Below are positions 6,817 to 14,707 of a stretch of 64,000 nucleotides of DNA, piece by piece. Position 1 is the first letter of the stretch. Every line of letters starts with the position of its first letter. Source of the DNA: a virus; IMG/VR virus record IMGVR_UViG_3300035070_002626, positions 62,001 through 126,000 of that record; one strand, written 5' to 3'. The notes below the pieces were generated by a model. That model did no database searches and was not told the origin of the DNA. It saw only the letters and a program-made list of their open reading frames with translations. Position numbers and translations under genes: made by a program.

Positions 6817-8244
6817 TTAATCTTTGACAACAAGAGTAGTCTTAGGTCCATCTTTCATCAACATGTTAAACGTTTTAAGAAAGTGACGCTTTTGAGTAAT
6901 TCTTTTGTCAATGTCTTGTTGCACCTCTGGGCTTTGTCTAAGGAACAATGACATAAATTTTTCAGCGACTTTTGGAGTTACTTCAACTGTAGTACCATCA
7001 TCAAATTTAATTGGAAACGCTTGTTTGTCTTTTCTACTCGAAATGTTGTCTAGTACACGCAGCGGTTTGCTTTGATATACGTACTCTACGAGTTCTTCTT
7101 CTGGTAGATAATCTTCTACTGCCATTGCATCTAGTGCGTTTTTCTCATCGCCGGGAGAAACATATCCACTACCTGTTCTTGCAGATCCCACAGTGTGGCT
7201 TGATGATGGTGACTTGTCTGCTCCTGCGGCTTTCGCTATACCAGCTGCTACACCACTTAGTGCTGATCCAACCATGCCCGTGTTAGCAGGATTCATCTTA
7301 GATGCTATATGACCTGCGCCACGCAGAGCTGCATATGCAAGTGGATTTTCATCAACCTGCTGTTCTTCGTTTGAAATATCAATTTCAACATCTTGCTTAA
7401 CAGGGCGATTGCCTCTTTTGTCTTTAAAACGCTTGTACTGAGCAAGTGCTTCAATCATTGATTGCATTACACCACTTTGATAAATGTGATATTCAAGTTC
7501 TTCGTACTTGCCTGAATCCAACATGTCAGCTAGACTGCGTAGCTTGTTACCGAGATTATTTTGTAAACTAGTTTCACTGTGTGTACCCATCCCGCCTTTT
7601 GGCAAGATATCAACAGTGTCGCCTTTGTTAACAATAATTGTCTCGTCGACTGTTGCCAGCGTTTTATCGCCGAGTACTGTTGAAAAAATTTCTTTGGCTT
7701 TATTAACAATTGCTGGGCTTGAATCTCCATACAAGCTTTTAACAAGATTGGTTCTCTCACCGTCGCTCATAGTTGGCCATTTAGCACGTATCTCAGTAGC
7801 ACTACTCATGCCTGGGCCAAAGCTTACAGTTGGCAAGTAAGTCATAAACCCGTGTTGTGTCATTGGTTCTGGATTGCGTCTATTAAGTGGTTGCAAATAA
7901 GATCTGCTACCATCTTTCTTTACACCACCCGGGAGAGGTGTTACGCCGCTGTCTTTATCAGATCTAACAAAAATAAGTTGTGTATCTGCTGGATCATAAT
8001 GTTGTGTAATTTCTTGAGGACGAAAGGGCGATTTAACTTGAATAAATCTATGCTTTGGTATTCCAGCAATTTGCGCTAGCTGCTGTTTTAGCCTAAACGG
8101 AAAAGGTCTTGCAGCTTGATCATCAGTTGCAGCAATATACACATCAGCACGGGGAAACGCTTCAACGGCTGCATCGTACAGTGCTTTGTGCCCTGCGTGG
8201 AACGGATGAAACCCTCCTGGAATGACGACTAATTTTTTTAACAT
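6817..8244 (-). CDS. Nucleotidyltransferase (HxGH cytidylyltransferase-like) with long C-terminal extension
   Basis: 475 residues. Residues 1-190 form an HxGH-type nucleotidylyltransferase: GGFHPFHAGHKAL (H16 to H19) and SSATEIR (147-153), equivalent to the ISSTxIR motif of NMN/pantetheine-phosphate adenylyltransferases. That chemistry transfers AMP or CMP to a phosphorylated substrate; the substrate is unknown. About residues 200-475 are phage-specific: helical segments, a Gly/Ala-rich stretch (GMVGSALSGVAAGIAKAAG) and a C-terminal SYV-like basic helix. Usual family members are 160-220 residues, so over half the protein is extra. Role could be NAD/cofactor salvage or an injected or structural enzyme. 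Confidence 0.8.
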   Translation of the reverse strand: MLKKLVVIPGGFHPFHAGHKALYDAAVEAFPRADVYIAATDDQAARPFPFRLKQQLAQIAGIPKHRFIQVKSPFRPQEITQHYDPADTQLIFVRSDKDSGVTPLPGGVKKDGSRSYLQPLNRRNPEPMTQHGFMTYLPTVSFGPGMSSATEIRAKWPTMSDGERTNLVKSLYGDSSPAIVNKAKEIFSTVLGDKTLATVDETIIVNKGDTVDILPKGGMGTHSETSLQNNLGNKLRSLADMLDSGKYEELEYHIYQSGVMQSMIEALAQYKRFKDKRGNRPVKQDVEIDISNEEQQVDENPLAYAALRGAGHIASKMNPANTGMVGSALSGVAAGIAKAAGADKSPSSSHTVGSARTGSGYVSPGDEKNALDAMAVEDYLPEEELVEYVYQSKPLRVLDNISSRKDKQAFPIKFDDGTTVEVTPKVAEKFMSLFLRQSPEVQQDIDKRITQKRHFLKTFNMLMKDGPKTTLVVKD

Positions 8245-8260
8245 AGTATTCTTATTCTTC

Positions 8261-8620
8261 CTAATAACTTAGCGTGATAGGCCCAATTTCGCCATCAGTA
8301 AACTGACTAACAATTGCACGTAACCAAGTAAACTTCCCGTAAATTGTAATACTGTAATCTGTAGTAATCGCAGTTGATCCGTCAACAGCACTATCGCCGG
8401 GAAAGGTATACACATTAAACCATTCACTGTCCACCGTTGGGTCTGTGTCTAAACTTGCTTGTATAGTCACCAACCCAGGAAAATCGTCAGCAATAAATCT
8501 TACACTCTGACTGTTACCTTGTCCTTGATAATAGCCCACTGCTTTTTGTCGCTCTCCAGTTATAACTGAAGTGCCACTGTGGACTGTTTCTGGAATTAGT
8601 ACAAGGTTACTGGATTTCAT
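8261..8620 (-). CDS. Beta-rich virion-associated protein, unknown
   Basis: 119 residues from ATG 8620, two bases after the stop of the preceding small gene. Alternating strands (VRFIADDFPGLVTIQASLDT, EWFNVYTF, TWLRAIVSQFT) suggest a beta-sandwich like those in tail or neck decoration proteins. Part of a late operon starting at the 8807 box. No specific family. Confidence 0.65.
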   Translation of the reverse strand: MKSSNLVLIPETVHSGTSVITGERQKAVGYYQGQGNSQSVRFIADDFPGLVTIQASLDTDPTVDSEWFNVYTFPGDSAVDGSTAITTDYSITIYGKFTWLRAIVSQFTDGEIGPITLSY

Positions 8621-8621
8621 T

Positions 8622-8801
8622 TTATTCTGCTTTGATTACTTCTACTAGCACACCACTCTGCGAGTTTTCGTTTGCTAGTTGCGAAATTACTGCCTCGAGT
8701 TGTGCAATAATTTCATCATTGAGAAGTTCCGTAGCAGGTGAATCATCCTTGACTAGTTCGCTTACTGTGATTGCTATAGATGTTGAGTTTATCTTTGCCA
8801 T
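8622..8801 (-). CDS. 59-aa helical protein
   Basis: ATG 8801 follows a late box (GATAAATA) by exactly 5 nt with no Shine-Dalgarno. The product has a polar N-terminus and a helix (LLNDEIIAQLEAVISQLANE), then a strand-like tail. It is followed after two bases by the beta-rich 119-aa gene. Function unknown. Confidence 0.6.
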   Translation of the reverse strand: MAKINSTSIAITVSELVKDDSPATELLNDEIIAQLEAVISQLANENSQSGVLVEVIKAE

Positions 8802-8806
8802 AATGT

Positions 8807-8814
8807 TATTTATC
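8807..8814 (-). promoter_or_regulatory. Late promoter box GATAAATA, 5 nt before ATG
   Basis: GATAAATA-ACATT-ATG(8801). Predicted leaderless transcript for the 8801-6817 operon. Confidence 0.55.
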
Positions 8815-9487
8815 GCTTGATTAACATTAGAGGTTCATTCAATATAGCTGGGCAAATCATTTGTATCATAGTCAACAATCCTATGTTGTTGTGATCTATA
8901 AAATAGTTTGATTGTACATAACGATAATTTGGCATTTGTGTGATAAAATGCAGCAACCCCGGGCCTATTCGTATATCACTTTGATTGAGAAGAAATTTAG
9001 TTAGTTGTTCTTTTTCATCATTGCTTATACGCTTGTTTTTAAAATAAGTTCTGTAGTCATGTTTTGGATTTTTTAATTCAAGGGTCCCTGCGGGTCTTGG
9101 GTCAACTTTATTGTAACTTGTTATTCTAAGATATTCTAGTGCACTAACTTCTTGGAAAAGATTTGTGTCGTTTGTATACAAGTGCCCGTGATGGCGCTGT
9201 GTTATTATTTTATACTCTGTGTTTATATTTTCAATAAAGTATAGGAATTCGTGTAGTTGATAAATGTCGCCAGTGGGTCCGTACAAATCTAAACCGGCAC
9301 TGTACAACGACTTCCAGGAACGAAAATCTGTCCTGTATTCTCTGTCTTCTCGATTCTTAAAAATTGAATCAATTTGATTGTGAGATTTGTGGCGTACCAT
9401 ATGAACATCGGGCATATAAAACCCTATTGCATACTCATATTTACTGTAGTATAAACTAGAACGAGGAACTAAGTTAGATTCAAGCAT
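8810..9487 (-). CDS. Phage protein of unknown function
   Basis: 225 residues. ATG 9487 is chosen because AAAGG lies 6 nt upstream; ATG 9493 would be too close. It overlaps the clpA stop. The sequence contains FYMPDVHMVRHKS, a polar middle with many Asp/Tyr, and a C-terminal hydrophobic segment (GLLTMIQMICPAIL). No catalytic motif could be recognised. Co-transcribed with clpA. Confidence 0.65.
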   Translation of the reverse strand: MLESNLVPRSSLYYSKYEYAIGFYMPDVHMVRHKSHNQIDSIFKNREDREYRTDFRSWKSLYSAGLDLYGPTGDIYQLHEFLYFIENINTEYKIITQRHHGHLYTNDTNLFQEVSALEYLRITSYNKVDPRPAGTLELKNPKHDYRTYFKNKRISNDEKEQLTKFLLNQSDIRIGPGLLHFITQMPNYRYVQSNYFIDHNNIGLLTMIQMICPAILNEPLMLIKR

Positions 9488-11765
9488 CGTCATCCTTTAC
9501 AACTACTACACCGTTCTCATTTACTTCAGCACTGACATTAGTTTTAGGTTTGCTGGTAAGAACAACCTTGCCGTCAAGTAAATCAGCTGTGACATGACAA
9601 TTTTTTAGTTTTTGAAACAAAATTTTCTTACTCAATGGTACTTTGATCAGTTCATCTATTTTACGCCCTAGTGGACGAGCACCCATTAATGGATCGTAAC
9701 CAACTTCTACCAAGTGATTGGTTAATTGTTCAGATAGTATGAGGTTGATGTTTTTATCATTAAGGCTAACTCGCAACTCGTTGGCAAACTTGGTAACAAT
9801 TTTCTTGATTGCTAGTTTTTCCAATGGCTTGAATTTAACAATAAGATCCAACCTATTTCTTAGTTCTGGCTTGAAATAGTCCTTGACTGCTTTATCTTCA
9901 CTGCCTGTTTTGTTTAAGTCTTGCCCAAACCCAATGTTGTTGTTTTCGTTATCACGTGCACCCAAGTTCGAAGTCATAATGATAATGCAGTTTTTAATAT
10001 CAATAGTTTTACCATTAGCGCCTGAAATTTTACCTTCGTCCATCATTTGCAAGAAGATGTTTGACACATCTGGGTGTGCCTTTTCGATTTCATCAAACAA
10101 CAACACACTGTATGGATTCTTACTCACATCACTAATGAGCTTTCCGCCACCAAGATTGCTGTCATCATACCCAACGAAGCCAGGAGGTGCACCAAGTAAA
10201 CTACTAACTGTGTGCTTGTCTTGGTATTCACTCATATCGTAACGCAACAATTCCATGTCTAGGTTGTTACTAATTAATTTAGCAAACTCAGTTTTACCTG
10301 TGCCGGTTGGGCCTAGAAACAAATATGCTCCCATTGGACGATTAAGTGCACCGATTCCGGCATAGTTAACATAAAGCCTGTCTAATACTTCATCAACTAC
10401 ATGGTCTTGGCCAAATAGTTTTTGTTTAATATGCGAATTAAGTTCGAGAATTTTATTACTCATATCGCCAGCAATTTTAGTTTCTGGTATATTAGCAACT
10501 CTTGCTACCTGCGTTTCGATTGATGATTCGGTTACTACAAGTCCTGATATGTCTTTTACACGTTCAACTGCACATGCAGCATCAATCAAGTCAATGCTTT
10601 TGTCAGGATTTTTCTTATCATTCATGTAGCGAGTAGCCAAATCAACAGCTTTAATAATTGCGTCTGGGTGTATTGCTACGTTGTGAAAGTCTTCAAACCT
10701 TGACTGCAACCCTTGTAAGATTTTAATTGTTGTTTTTGTGTCTGGCTCGTCGATGCTGACTCTATAGAATCTTCGCATCAGTGCACGATCTTGCTCAAAG
10801 CTTTCGTAGAATTCTTCCCAGGTAGTACTTGCAATCACTTTAATATTACCTTTAGTAATTGCTGGCTTGATCATATTAGCAAAGTCGAGACTGCTACCGC
10901 TGCCGCTACCAGCACCTTTCATAGTGTGTGCTTCGTCGATAAACAAAATACAGTTTTTCTTTGATTCAAGTGCAGCAATAACATCTTTCAGCTTTTCTTC
11001 AAAGTCTCCTCGATACTTCGAACCAGCAAGCAAACTACCAATTTCCAATCCCCATACTTCAAATCCTTGAAGAAATTCAGGTGTTCTATTGTCTTTGATC
11101 ATAGTGGCTAGTCCTTCGGCAATTGCAGTCTTGCCTACACCTGGATCGCCTACCATCAACACATTACTTTTAAATTTCTTGGCTAATACTGTGATTATAT
11201 CGTTTAATTCTGTGTCACGTCCAATTACTGGTTCAAGCTTGTCATTGTTCGCTAATTCAGTAATGTTAGTACAGTGTTCTTTAAGGATAGTATTGGCTTG
11301 TTCGTGCGCCATGCCACTTTCCCCTTTTCCTTGGTAATGTTCTTGCCAAAAATTTACAAAGTCTTTTTTAAGTACACCGTGCTTGAGCATGAAGTAATGT
11401 GCATGGCTGTTGTTTTCTCCCATGATAGAAAGCCACAAGTCAATTGTAGTCATAGTGCGCCGACCGCCGAACATTACCTGTGTTGATGCACGATTAAACA
11501 CTCGTTCTAATGCATTGGTTTTTTTAGGTTCGCTGCCCTTGGACACAACTGGGTGTTTCAATGACTCAAGACTGTCTAGATGAAACTCCAGATCTTCATC
11601 AAGTCCCTCAGGACTCACACCAAACTTATCAATACATTTCCAAAAAGGAGGATGACGCAATAGTGACAGGCACAAGTGTTCAATTGTTACATATGCATGA
11701 TCTTTGTTGTGTGCAAGTTTAGTTGCATCAATGAGAATTGACTCAATTTCTGGATTTAATTGCAT
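9480..11765 (-). CDS. clpA: ClpA-type AAA+ unfoldase with ClpP-docking IGF loop
   Basis: 761 residues, the normal ClpA length. An N-domain (1-150) with Clp-N helices precedes two AAA+ modules: Walker A1 GDPGVGKT (206-213) with CILFIDEAHT, and Walker A2 GPTGTGKT near residue 485 with SVLLFDEIEKAHPD. The sensor and arginine-finger segments (MTSNLGA, PELRNRLD) are intact. The tripeptide I611-G-F613 sits where ClpA/ClpX carry the IGL/IGF loop that docks on ClpP, so the product should feed host ClpP. No phage clpP is in the window. Adjacent to a DnaJ-like gene. The start is preceded by AAAGGAATATT and a late box (11790). Confidence 0.93.
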   Translation of the reverse strand: MQLNPEIESILIDATKLAHNKDHAYVTIEHLCLSLLRHPPFWKCIDKFGVSPEGLDEDLEFHLDSLESLKHPVVSKGSEPKKTNALERVFNRASTQVMFGGRRTMTTIDLWLSIMGENNSHAHYFMLKHGVLKKDFVNFWQEHYQGKGESGMAHEQANTILKEHCTNITELANNDKLEPVIGRDTELNDIITVLAKKFKSNVLMVGDPGVGKTAIAEGLATMIKDNRTPEFLQGFEVWGLEIGSLLAGSKYRGDFEEKLKDVIAALESKKNCILFIDEAHTMKGAGSGSGSSLDFANMIKPAITKGNIKVIASTTWEEFYESFEQDRALMRRFYRVSIDEPDTKTTIKILQGLQSRFEDFHNVAIHPDAIIKAVDLATRYMNDKKNPDKSIDLIDAACAVERVKDISGLVVTESSIETQVARVANIPETKIAGDMSNKILELNSHIKQKLFGQDHVVDEVLDRLYVNYAGIGALNRPMGAYLFLGPTGTGKTEFAKLISNNLDMELLRYDMSEYQDKHTVSSLLGAPPGFVGYDDSNLGGGKLISDVSKNPYSVLLFDEIEKAHPDVSNIFLQMMDEGKISGANGKTIDIKNCIIIMTSNLGARDNENNNIGFGQDLNKTGSEDKAVKDYFKPELRNRLDLIVKFKPLEKLAIKKIVTKFANELRVSLNDKNINLILSEQLTNHLVEVGYDPLMGARPLGRKIDELIKVPLSKKILFQKLKNCHVTADLLDGKVVLTSKPKTNVSAEVNENGVVVVKDDDA

Positions 11766-11788
11766 AATATTCCTTTAGTTTTATACTG

Positions 11789-12604
11789 TTATTTATTTTG
11801 GTTGTTTTTTATTATTCTTATTACTTCGTCAGGTATGTTGTCCGGTAGTGTTGCTTTTAATTTCACAAAGATATCACCTGTGTTGTGACCTTCTCTTTCG
11901 ATACCTTTGTTGTGCATTCGCATAACACATCCTGGTTTGGTTTTAGGCGGAACAGTTAACCCATATGTGCGCCCTAGTATATCTGTAATAGTCAACGTGC
12001 ATCCTAATATCAGCTGCCAAAAATCAACAGGCTGTTCAATGTGCAAGTCAAGCCCGTCACGATGCCATTTTTTATGTCCAAGAACTCTAAAAGTCATAAC
12101 CAAGTCTAAGCCATTAGGCCCTAACTTGGGATACCGTACATGTTCGTTATCGACTACGCCTTTGGGTATGCTAATTTCGATACTATGCGGTCCTGTGTGT
12201 GTTTGCACAGCAAATATCTTTTTTCCACCTGCTACAGCGGTTGGCAAATCAATGGTTATACTCATTCGTGCATCCATTGGTCTTTGCGTGTTTTGTTGCC
12301 TGGCTCCAAAGCCGCCCATACGTTGTCCAAATATTTCAAAAATACTATCAAAATCAAACGGCGTACTTTGCTGCCTGAATCCTTGCGGTCTTTGTTGTTG
12401 TGGATCAACAGTGCCGTAACGATCATATGCTGCACGTTTTTGAGGATCTTTTAATGTTTCGTAAGCATTATTAATTTGTGCAAATTTATCAGCATCACCT
12501 CCTTTGTCTGGGTGATGTTCCATCGCAAGTTTACGATAAGCTTTTTTAAGCTCAGCTTCATTGGTGTTTTTAGTTACACCTAATGTTTTGTAAAGATCCG
12601 ACAT
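11789..12604 (-). CDS. DnaJ/CbpA-type J-domain co-chaperone
   Basis: 271 residues. J domain at 1-65 with the HPD motif (H31-P32-D33) that stimulates DnaK ATPase, then a Gly/Phe/Gln-rich linker and two C-terminal beta domains (about 105-260; HTGPHSIEISIPKGVV, GLDLHIEQPVDFWQLILGCT). There is no CxxCxGxG zinc finger, so it is a type II (CbpA-like) protein. Expected to recruit host DnaK during phage assembly. A possible -35/-10 pair (12611-12639) and a late-like box both place +1 at or next to the ATG. Confidence 0.9.
   Translation of the reverse strand: MSDLYKTLGVTKNTNEAELKKAYRKLAMEHHPDKGGDADKFAQINNAYETLKDPQKRAAYDRYGTVDPQQQRPQGFRQQSTPFDFDSIFEIFGQRMGGFGARQQNTQRPMDARMSITIDLPTAVAGGKKIFAVQTHTGPHSIEISIPKGVVDNEHVRYPKLGPNGLDLVMTFRVLGHKKWHRDGLDLHIEQPVDFWQLILGCTLTITDILGRTYGLTVPPKTKPGCVMRMHNKGIEREGHNTGDIFVKLKATLPDNIPDEVIRIIKNNQNK
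11790..11797 (-). promoter_or_regulatory. Late promoter box AATAAATA upstream of clpA
   Basis: AATAAATA located 24 nt before ATG 11765. Predicted +1 near 11784, leaving a 19-nt leader that holds AAAGGAA. Confidence 0.45.
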
Positions 12605-12609
12605 TATGT

Positions 12610-12617
12610 TATTTTAC
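12610..12617 (-). promoter_or_regulatory. Late-like box GTAAAATA, 5 nt before dnaJ-like ATG
   Basis: GTAAAATA-ACATA-ATG(12604). Deviates from ATAAATA at one position but shows the same 5-nt spacing and lack of Shine-Dalgarno. Confidence 0.4.
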
Positions 12618-12639
12618 GTTAAAGTTTGGACAATGTCAA
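12611..12639 (-). promoter_or_regulatory. Sigma70-type promoter TTGACA-17-TAAAAT
   Basis: Minus strand -35 at 12634-12639 and -10 at 12611-12616. Predicted start near base 12604, the A of the DnaJ-like ATG. Overlaps a late-like box. Confidence 0.5.
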
Positions 12640-12643
12640 GTGA

Positions 12644-13012
12644 TTAGTCCACAGTTAACTCTGGATCGGCATAAAATTCTTCGTAGTAAATAATAATTTG
12701 TTTTTGCTGTTCAATGTAGCGTTTTAGTTCTGCAAAATTTAGACCAATGTTTTCGTAATCCTTGACACTTAGTGCCACATACACAAGGTCACCATTCTTT
12801 TCTTTAAACTTTTCAACAAACTCGTCATAGTTTTCTGCTGTAACAACATAGATTTTCACATCACTGATTTGTGTAGATTTTGGGCGAGCTACAATCGGCG
12901 CTGTGGTTCGCACAGTATTAGTTACTGTTACTATCTCCGGTTCTGGTCTCAAACTGCAACCCATCAGGGTCAGTAATAATGCGGAAATCATTCCATAATT
13001 CATCAGTTGCAT
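12644..13012 (-). CDS. o-spanin-like outer-membrane lipoprotein
   Basis: 122 residues with a lipoprotein signal ending in LTLMGC, so the mature form would be a lipidated protein starting at Cys19. Its 5' end overlaps the i-spanin gene by 95 bases in another frame, the classic Rz/Rz1 arrangement. The C-terminal half is charged and helical (FAELKRYIEQQKQIIIYYEE). It is longer than typical o-spanins, so it may contribute a periplasmic domain. Start could be ATG 13012, 13003 or 12991. Confidence 0.7.
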   Translation of the reverse strand: MQLMNYGMISALLLTLMGCSLRPEPEIVTVTNTVRTTAPIVARPKSTQISDVKIYVVTAENYDEFVEKFKEKNGDLVYVALSVKDYENIGLNFAELKRYIEQQKQIIIYYEEFYADPELTVD

Positions 13013-13337
13013 TTTGCATCCTCAATTCAATTGGCCCAGGTTTCCTTGCTGCCAATGCTGTTAAGTCGTGTTTTCTAAGAGTTGCACGAAGTTCATCTCC
13101 GTACTGTTCTGCTGATTGTAAATTCTTTTGTAGTGTTGCATTAAGCTCTGCGTTGCGCACAGCTTCGGCTTGTAAAGTAGCAATACTATCTTCGCTAATT
13201 TGTATTGCTACTTCCATTTTTGCAACATTTTCTTGTGCTGTTTGTAAATCGTTTTGTAGTTTTTGTATGTAGAGATAGCCTACACCAATTCCTGCAATCA
13301 AACTTATTACCAAACCTATGCGAACAGCACTAAACAT
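12918..13337 (-). CDS. i-spanin-like membrane-anchored coiled-coil protein
   Basis: 139 residues from ATG 13337, with AGGAT upstream; a longer reading to 13412 would run into the endolysin gene. One N-terminal membrane segment (IGLVISLIAGIGVGYLYI) is followed by a long periplasmic coiled coil (LQNDLQTAQENVAKMEVAIQ and on). This is the Rz architecture. It follows the endolysin by 2 bases and overlaps the lipoprotein gene, forming a lysis cassette for outer-membrane disruption. Confidence 0.75.
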   Translation of the reverse strand: MFSAVRIGLVISLIAGIGVGYLYIQKLQNDLQTAQENVAKMEVAIQISEDSIATLQAEAVRNAELNATLQKNLQSAEQYGDELRATLRKHDLTALAARKPGPIELRMQNATDELWNDFRIITDPDGLQFETRTGDSNSN

Positions 13338-13339
13338 GC

Positions 13340-14209
13340 CTATCCTAGTAGTTTCTCTAGTGTTGCAGGTCCTGCAATACCATCTGCTACTAGACTGTTT
13401 GCTGTTTGCCATGCTTTAAGTGCACGTTCTGTACCTGGTCCAAATGCACCATCAGCTCCAATGCCCAATGCTTCTTGCATCATTTTAACACCTTGGCCTT
13501 TGCAACCTTTGCGTAATACACCGATGTCATCTACGTCAAAATCATCATCGCCAGCATCTTCTGATAGCGATACTGGGCTACCAAATACTTGCATTGCTTT
13601 TGCATAACGCTGTTGTCTGTCTGCAAGCCCAATGTTACCACCGTTGATTTTCTTGGTCATCTTTACAACATCATCTGTGTCAGCAATAGTGTTTAGTTTG
13701 TTTGCATCCCAGAACCAGCAAGCACTTTCAACGGCACCTTTTGGAGTTGCAACATATATTGCTGCTTCTTCTGCACTAATATTAATAGAATTACCAAAAC
13801 GTGTGTAGTTTTCACGTCCTGTTAATTGCTTTAGTCCACGCCCGCGGAACAACCAACCGTCACCTTCATTTACGTTGCCCATCTTGTACTTACGGAACTC
13901 GTCCATATACACATAGTTTGCAATCTTCTCTGGGTTACGAGCATATTCTGCTGCATTACGCTTAGGTGCTGCACCAAAGTAACGACCAAACACTGCATTG
14001 AGTGCTTTTTCACTGTAGTTTAAATTCTCCGATAAACTACGGAAGTTGTTTGATTCGTGCGCACATTGGCTAATAAAATGTGCTGCTCTTCTGGCAGTGT
14101 TGATACCATACTTAGGCATTACTGCAACCAGAGCTTCATGCCATGCATCTACATCTTTATTACCAGGTATTAATTTAGCTAGATGATCTTTCTGTAGTTC
14201 AAAACTCAT
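13340..14209 (-). CDS. GH19-type endolysin with C-terminal peptidoglycan-binding domain
   Basis: 289 residues. Residues 1-200 match GH19 chitinase/lysozyme-like endolysins: CAHESNNFRSLSENLNY supplies the catalytic glutamates (E52, E61), and WLFRGRGLKQLTGRENY is the conserved substrate loop. After an acidic linker (EDAGDDDFDVDD), residues about 220-289 form a PG_binding_1 domain (LRKGCKGQGVKMMQEALGI, GAFGPGTERALKAWQ). No signal peptide, so a holin is needed. Behind a perfect T4 late box and GAGGT. Confidence 0.9.
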   Translation of the reverse strand: MSFELQKDHLAKLIPGNKDVDAWHEALVAVMPKYGINTARRAAHFISQCAHESNNFRSLSENLNYSEKALNAVFGRYFGAAPKRNAAEYARNPEKIANYVYMDEFRKYKMGNVNEGDGWLFRGRGLKQLTGRENYTRFGNSINISAEEAAIYVATPKGAVESACWFWDANKLNTIADTDDVVKMTKKINGGNIGLADRQQRYAKAMQVFGSPVSLSEDAGDDDFDVDDIGVLRKGCKGQGVKMMQEALGIGADGAFGPGTERALKAWQTANSLVADGIAGPATLEKLLG

Positions 14210-14225
14210 TTTTTTTATGTACCTC

Positions 14226-14244
14226 TATTATATAGGTATTTATA
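14226..14244 (-). promoter_or_regulatory. T4 late promoter TATAAATA of the lysis cassette
   Basis: A perfect TATAAATA (14237-14244) followed by CCTATATAATAGAGG. Predicted +1 near 14231, with GAGGTAC serving the endolysin start. Shares a 17-mer with the promoter at 6775-6791. Confidence 0.7.
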
Positions 14245-14707
14245 TGTTTCGTTTGCACCGAAACAAGTTATCGCTGTCGCTCAAACTTCTTGTTTTAAAA
14301 TAATAGAAGATAATAATATTGTTTTATTTCATGTAGATCATTTCAGTCAGACGGAACCTGTTACGGCCCCATCATCTCAAAGATAAACTTCATGTGAGTC
14401 TTATCCAGCCGAGAACTTGGAAGTAGGTGTTTATTATACTGCTACACACTGGGCTCTGACCTTTCCCAACCTACATCGACATCGCTGTTTCCAGCTACCT
14501 CTTGCTTCGTTCCTGTGCAAAGAGTTTTTGTGTGTAATGTGCAGTTTTTCGACAGCCAACATGCTATCTACGTCAACCAGTGAGCCCAATTTGTTTGATG
14601 GCTTCCACACTCTGGTGTGTTGATCAACGTGTTACGTGTGCTCCTATACGGTAGCCTTTTCCACAGCGGAATTACTAACTGGCCCGCTAACCTTGTGTGT
14701 TGGATTA
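14245..14707 (-). ncRNA. Candidate structured non-coding RNA
   Basis: A 460-base stretch without a convincing gene, in a genome that is otherwise densely packed. Read on the minus strand, 14582-14588 pairs with 14450-14456 (GGGCTC/GAGCCC core) and closes a domain of about 140 nt. Inside it are a GCTG-GAAA-CAGC GNRA hairpin (14484-14495) and a hairpin with a single bulge (14499-14505 with 14517-14524). Outside it, CACAC-CAGA-GTGTG (14606-14619) and AGCGG/CCGCT (14665-14688) can also form. The GAAA tetraloop favours the minus strand. No tRNA, tmRNA, RNase P or 6S consensus was recognised. A group I-like or phage-specific RNA is possible. Confidence 0.45.

Noticed and set aside
7508-7840. Plus-strand 110-codon frame inside the nucleotidyltransferase gene
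   Set aside because: Shadow of the coding strand, no ribosome site or family.
14245-14707. tRNA, tmRNA or RNase P RNA in the gap
   Set aside because: No T-arm, CCA end, resume codon frame or RNase P conserved cores could be found; only generic helices.
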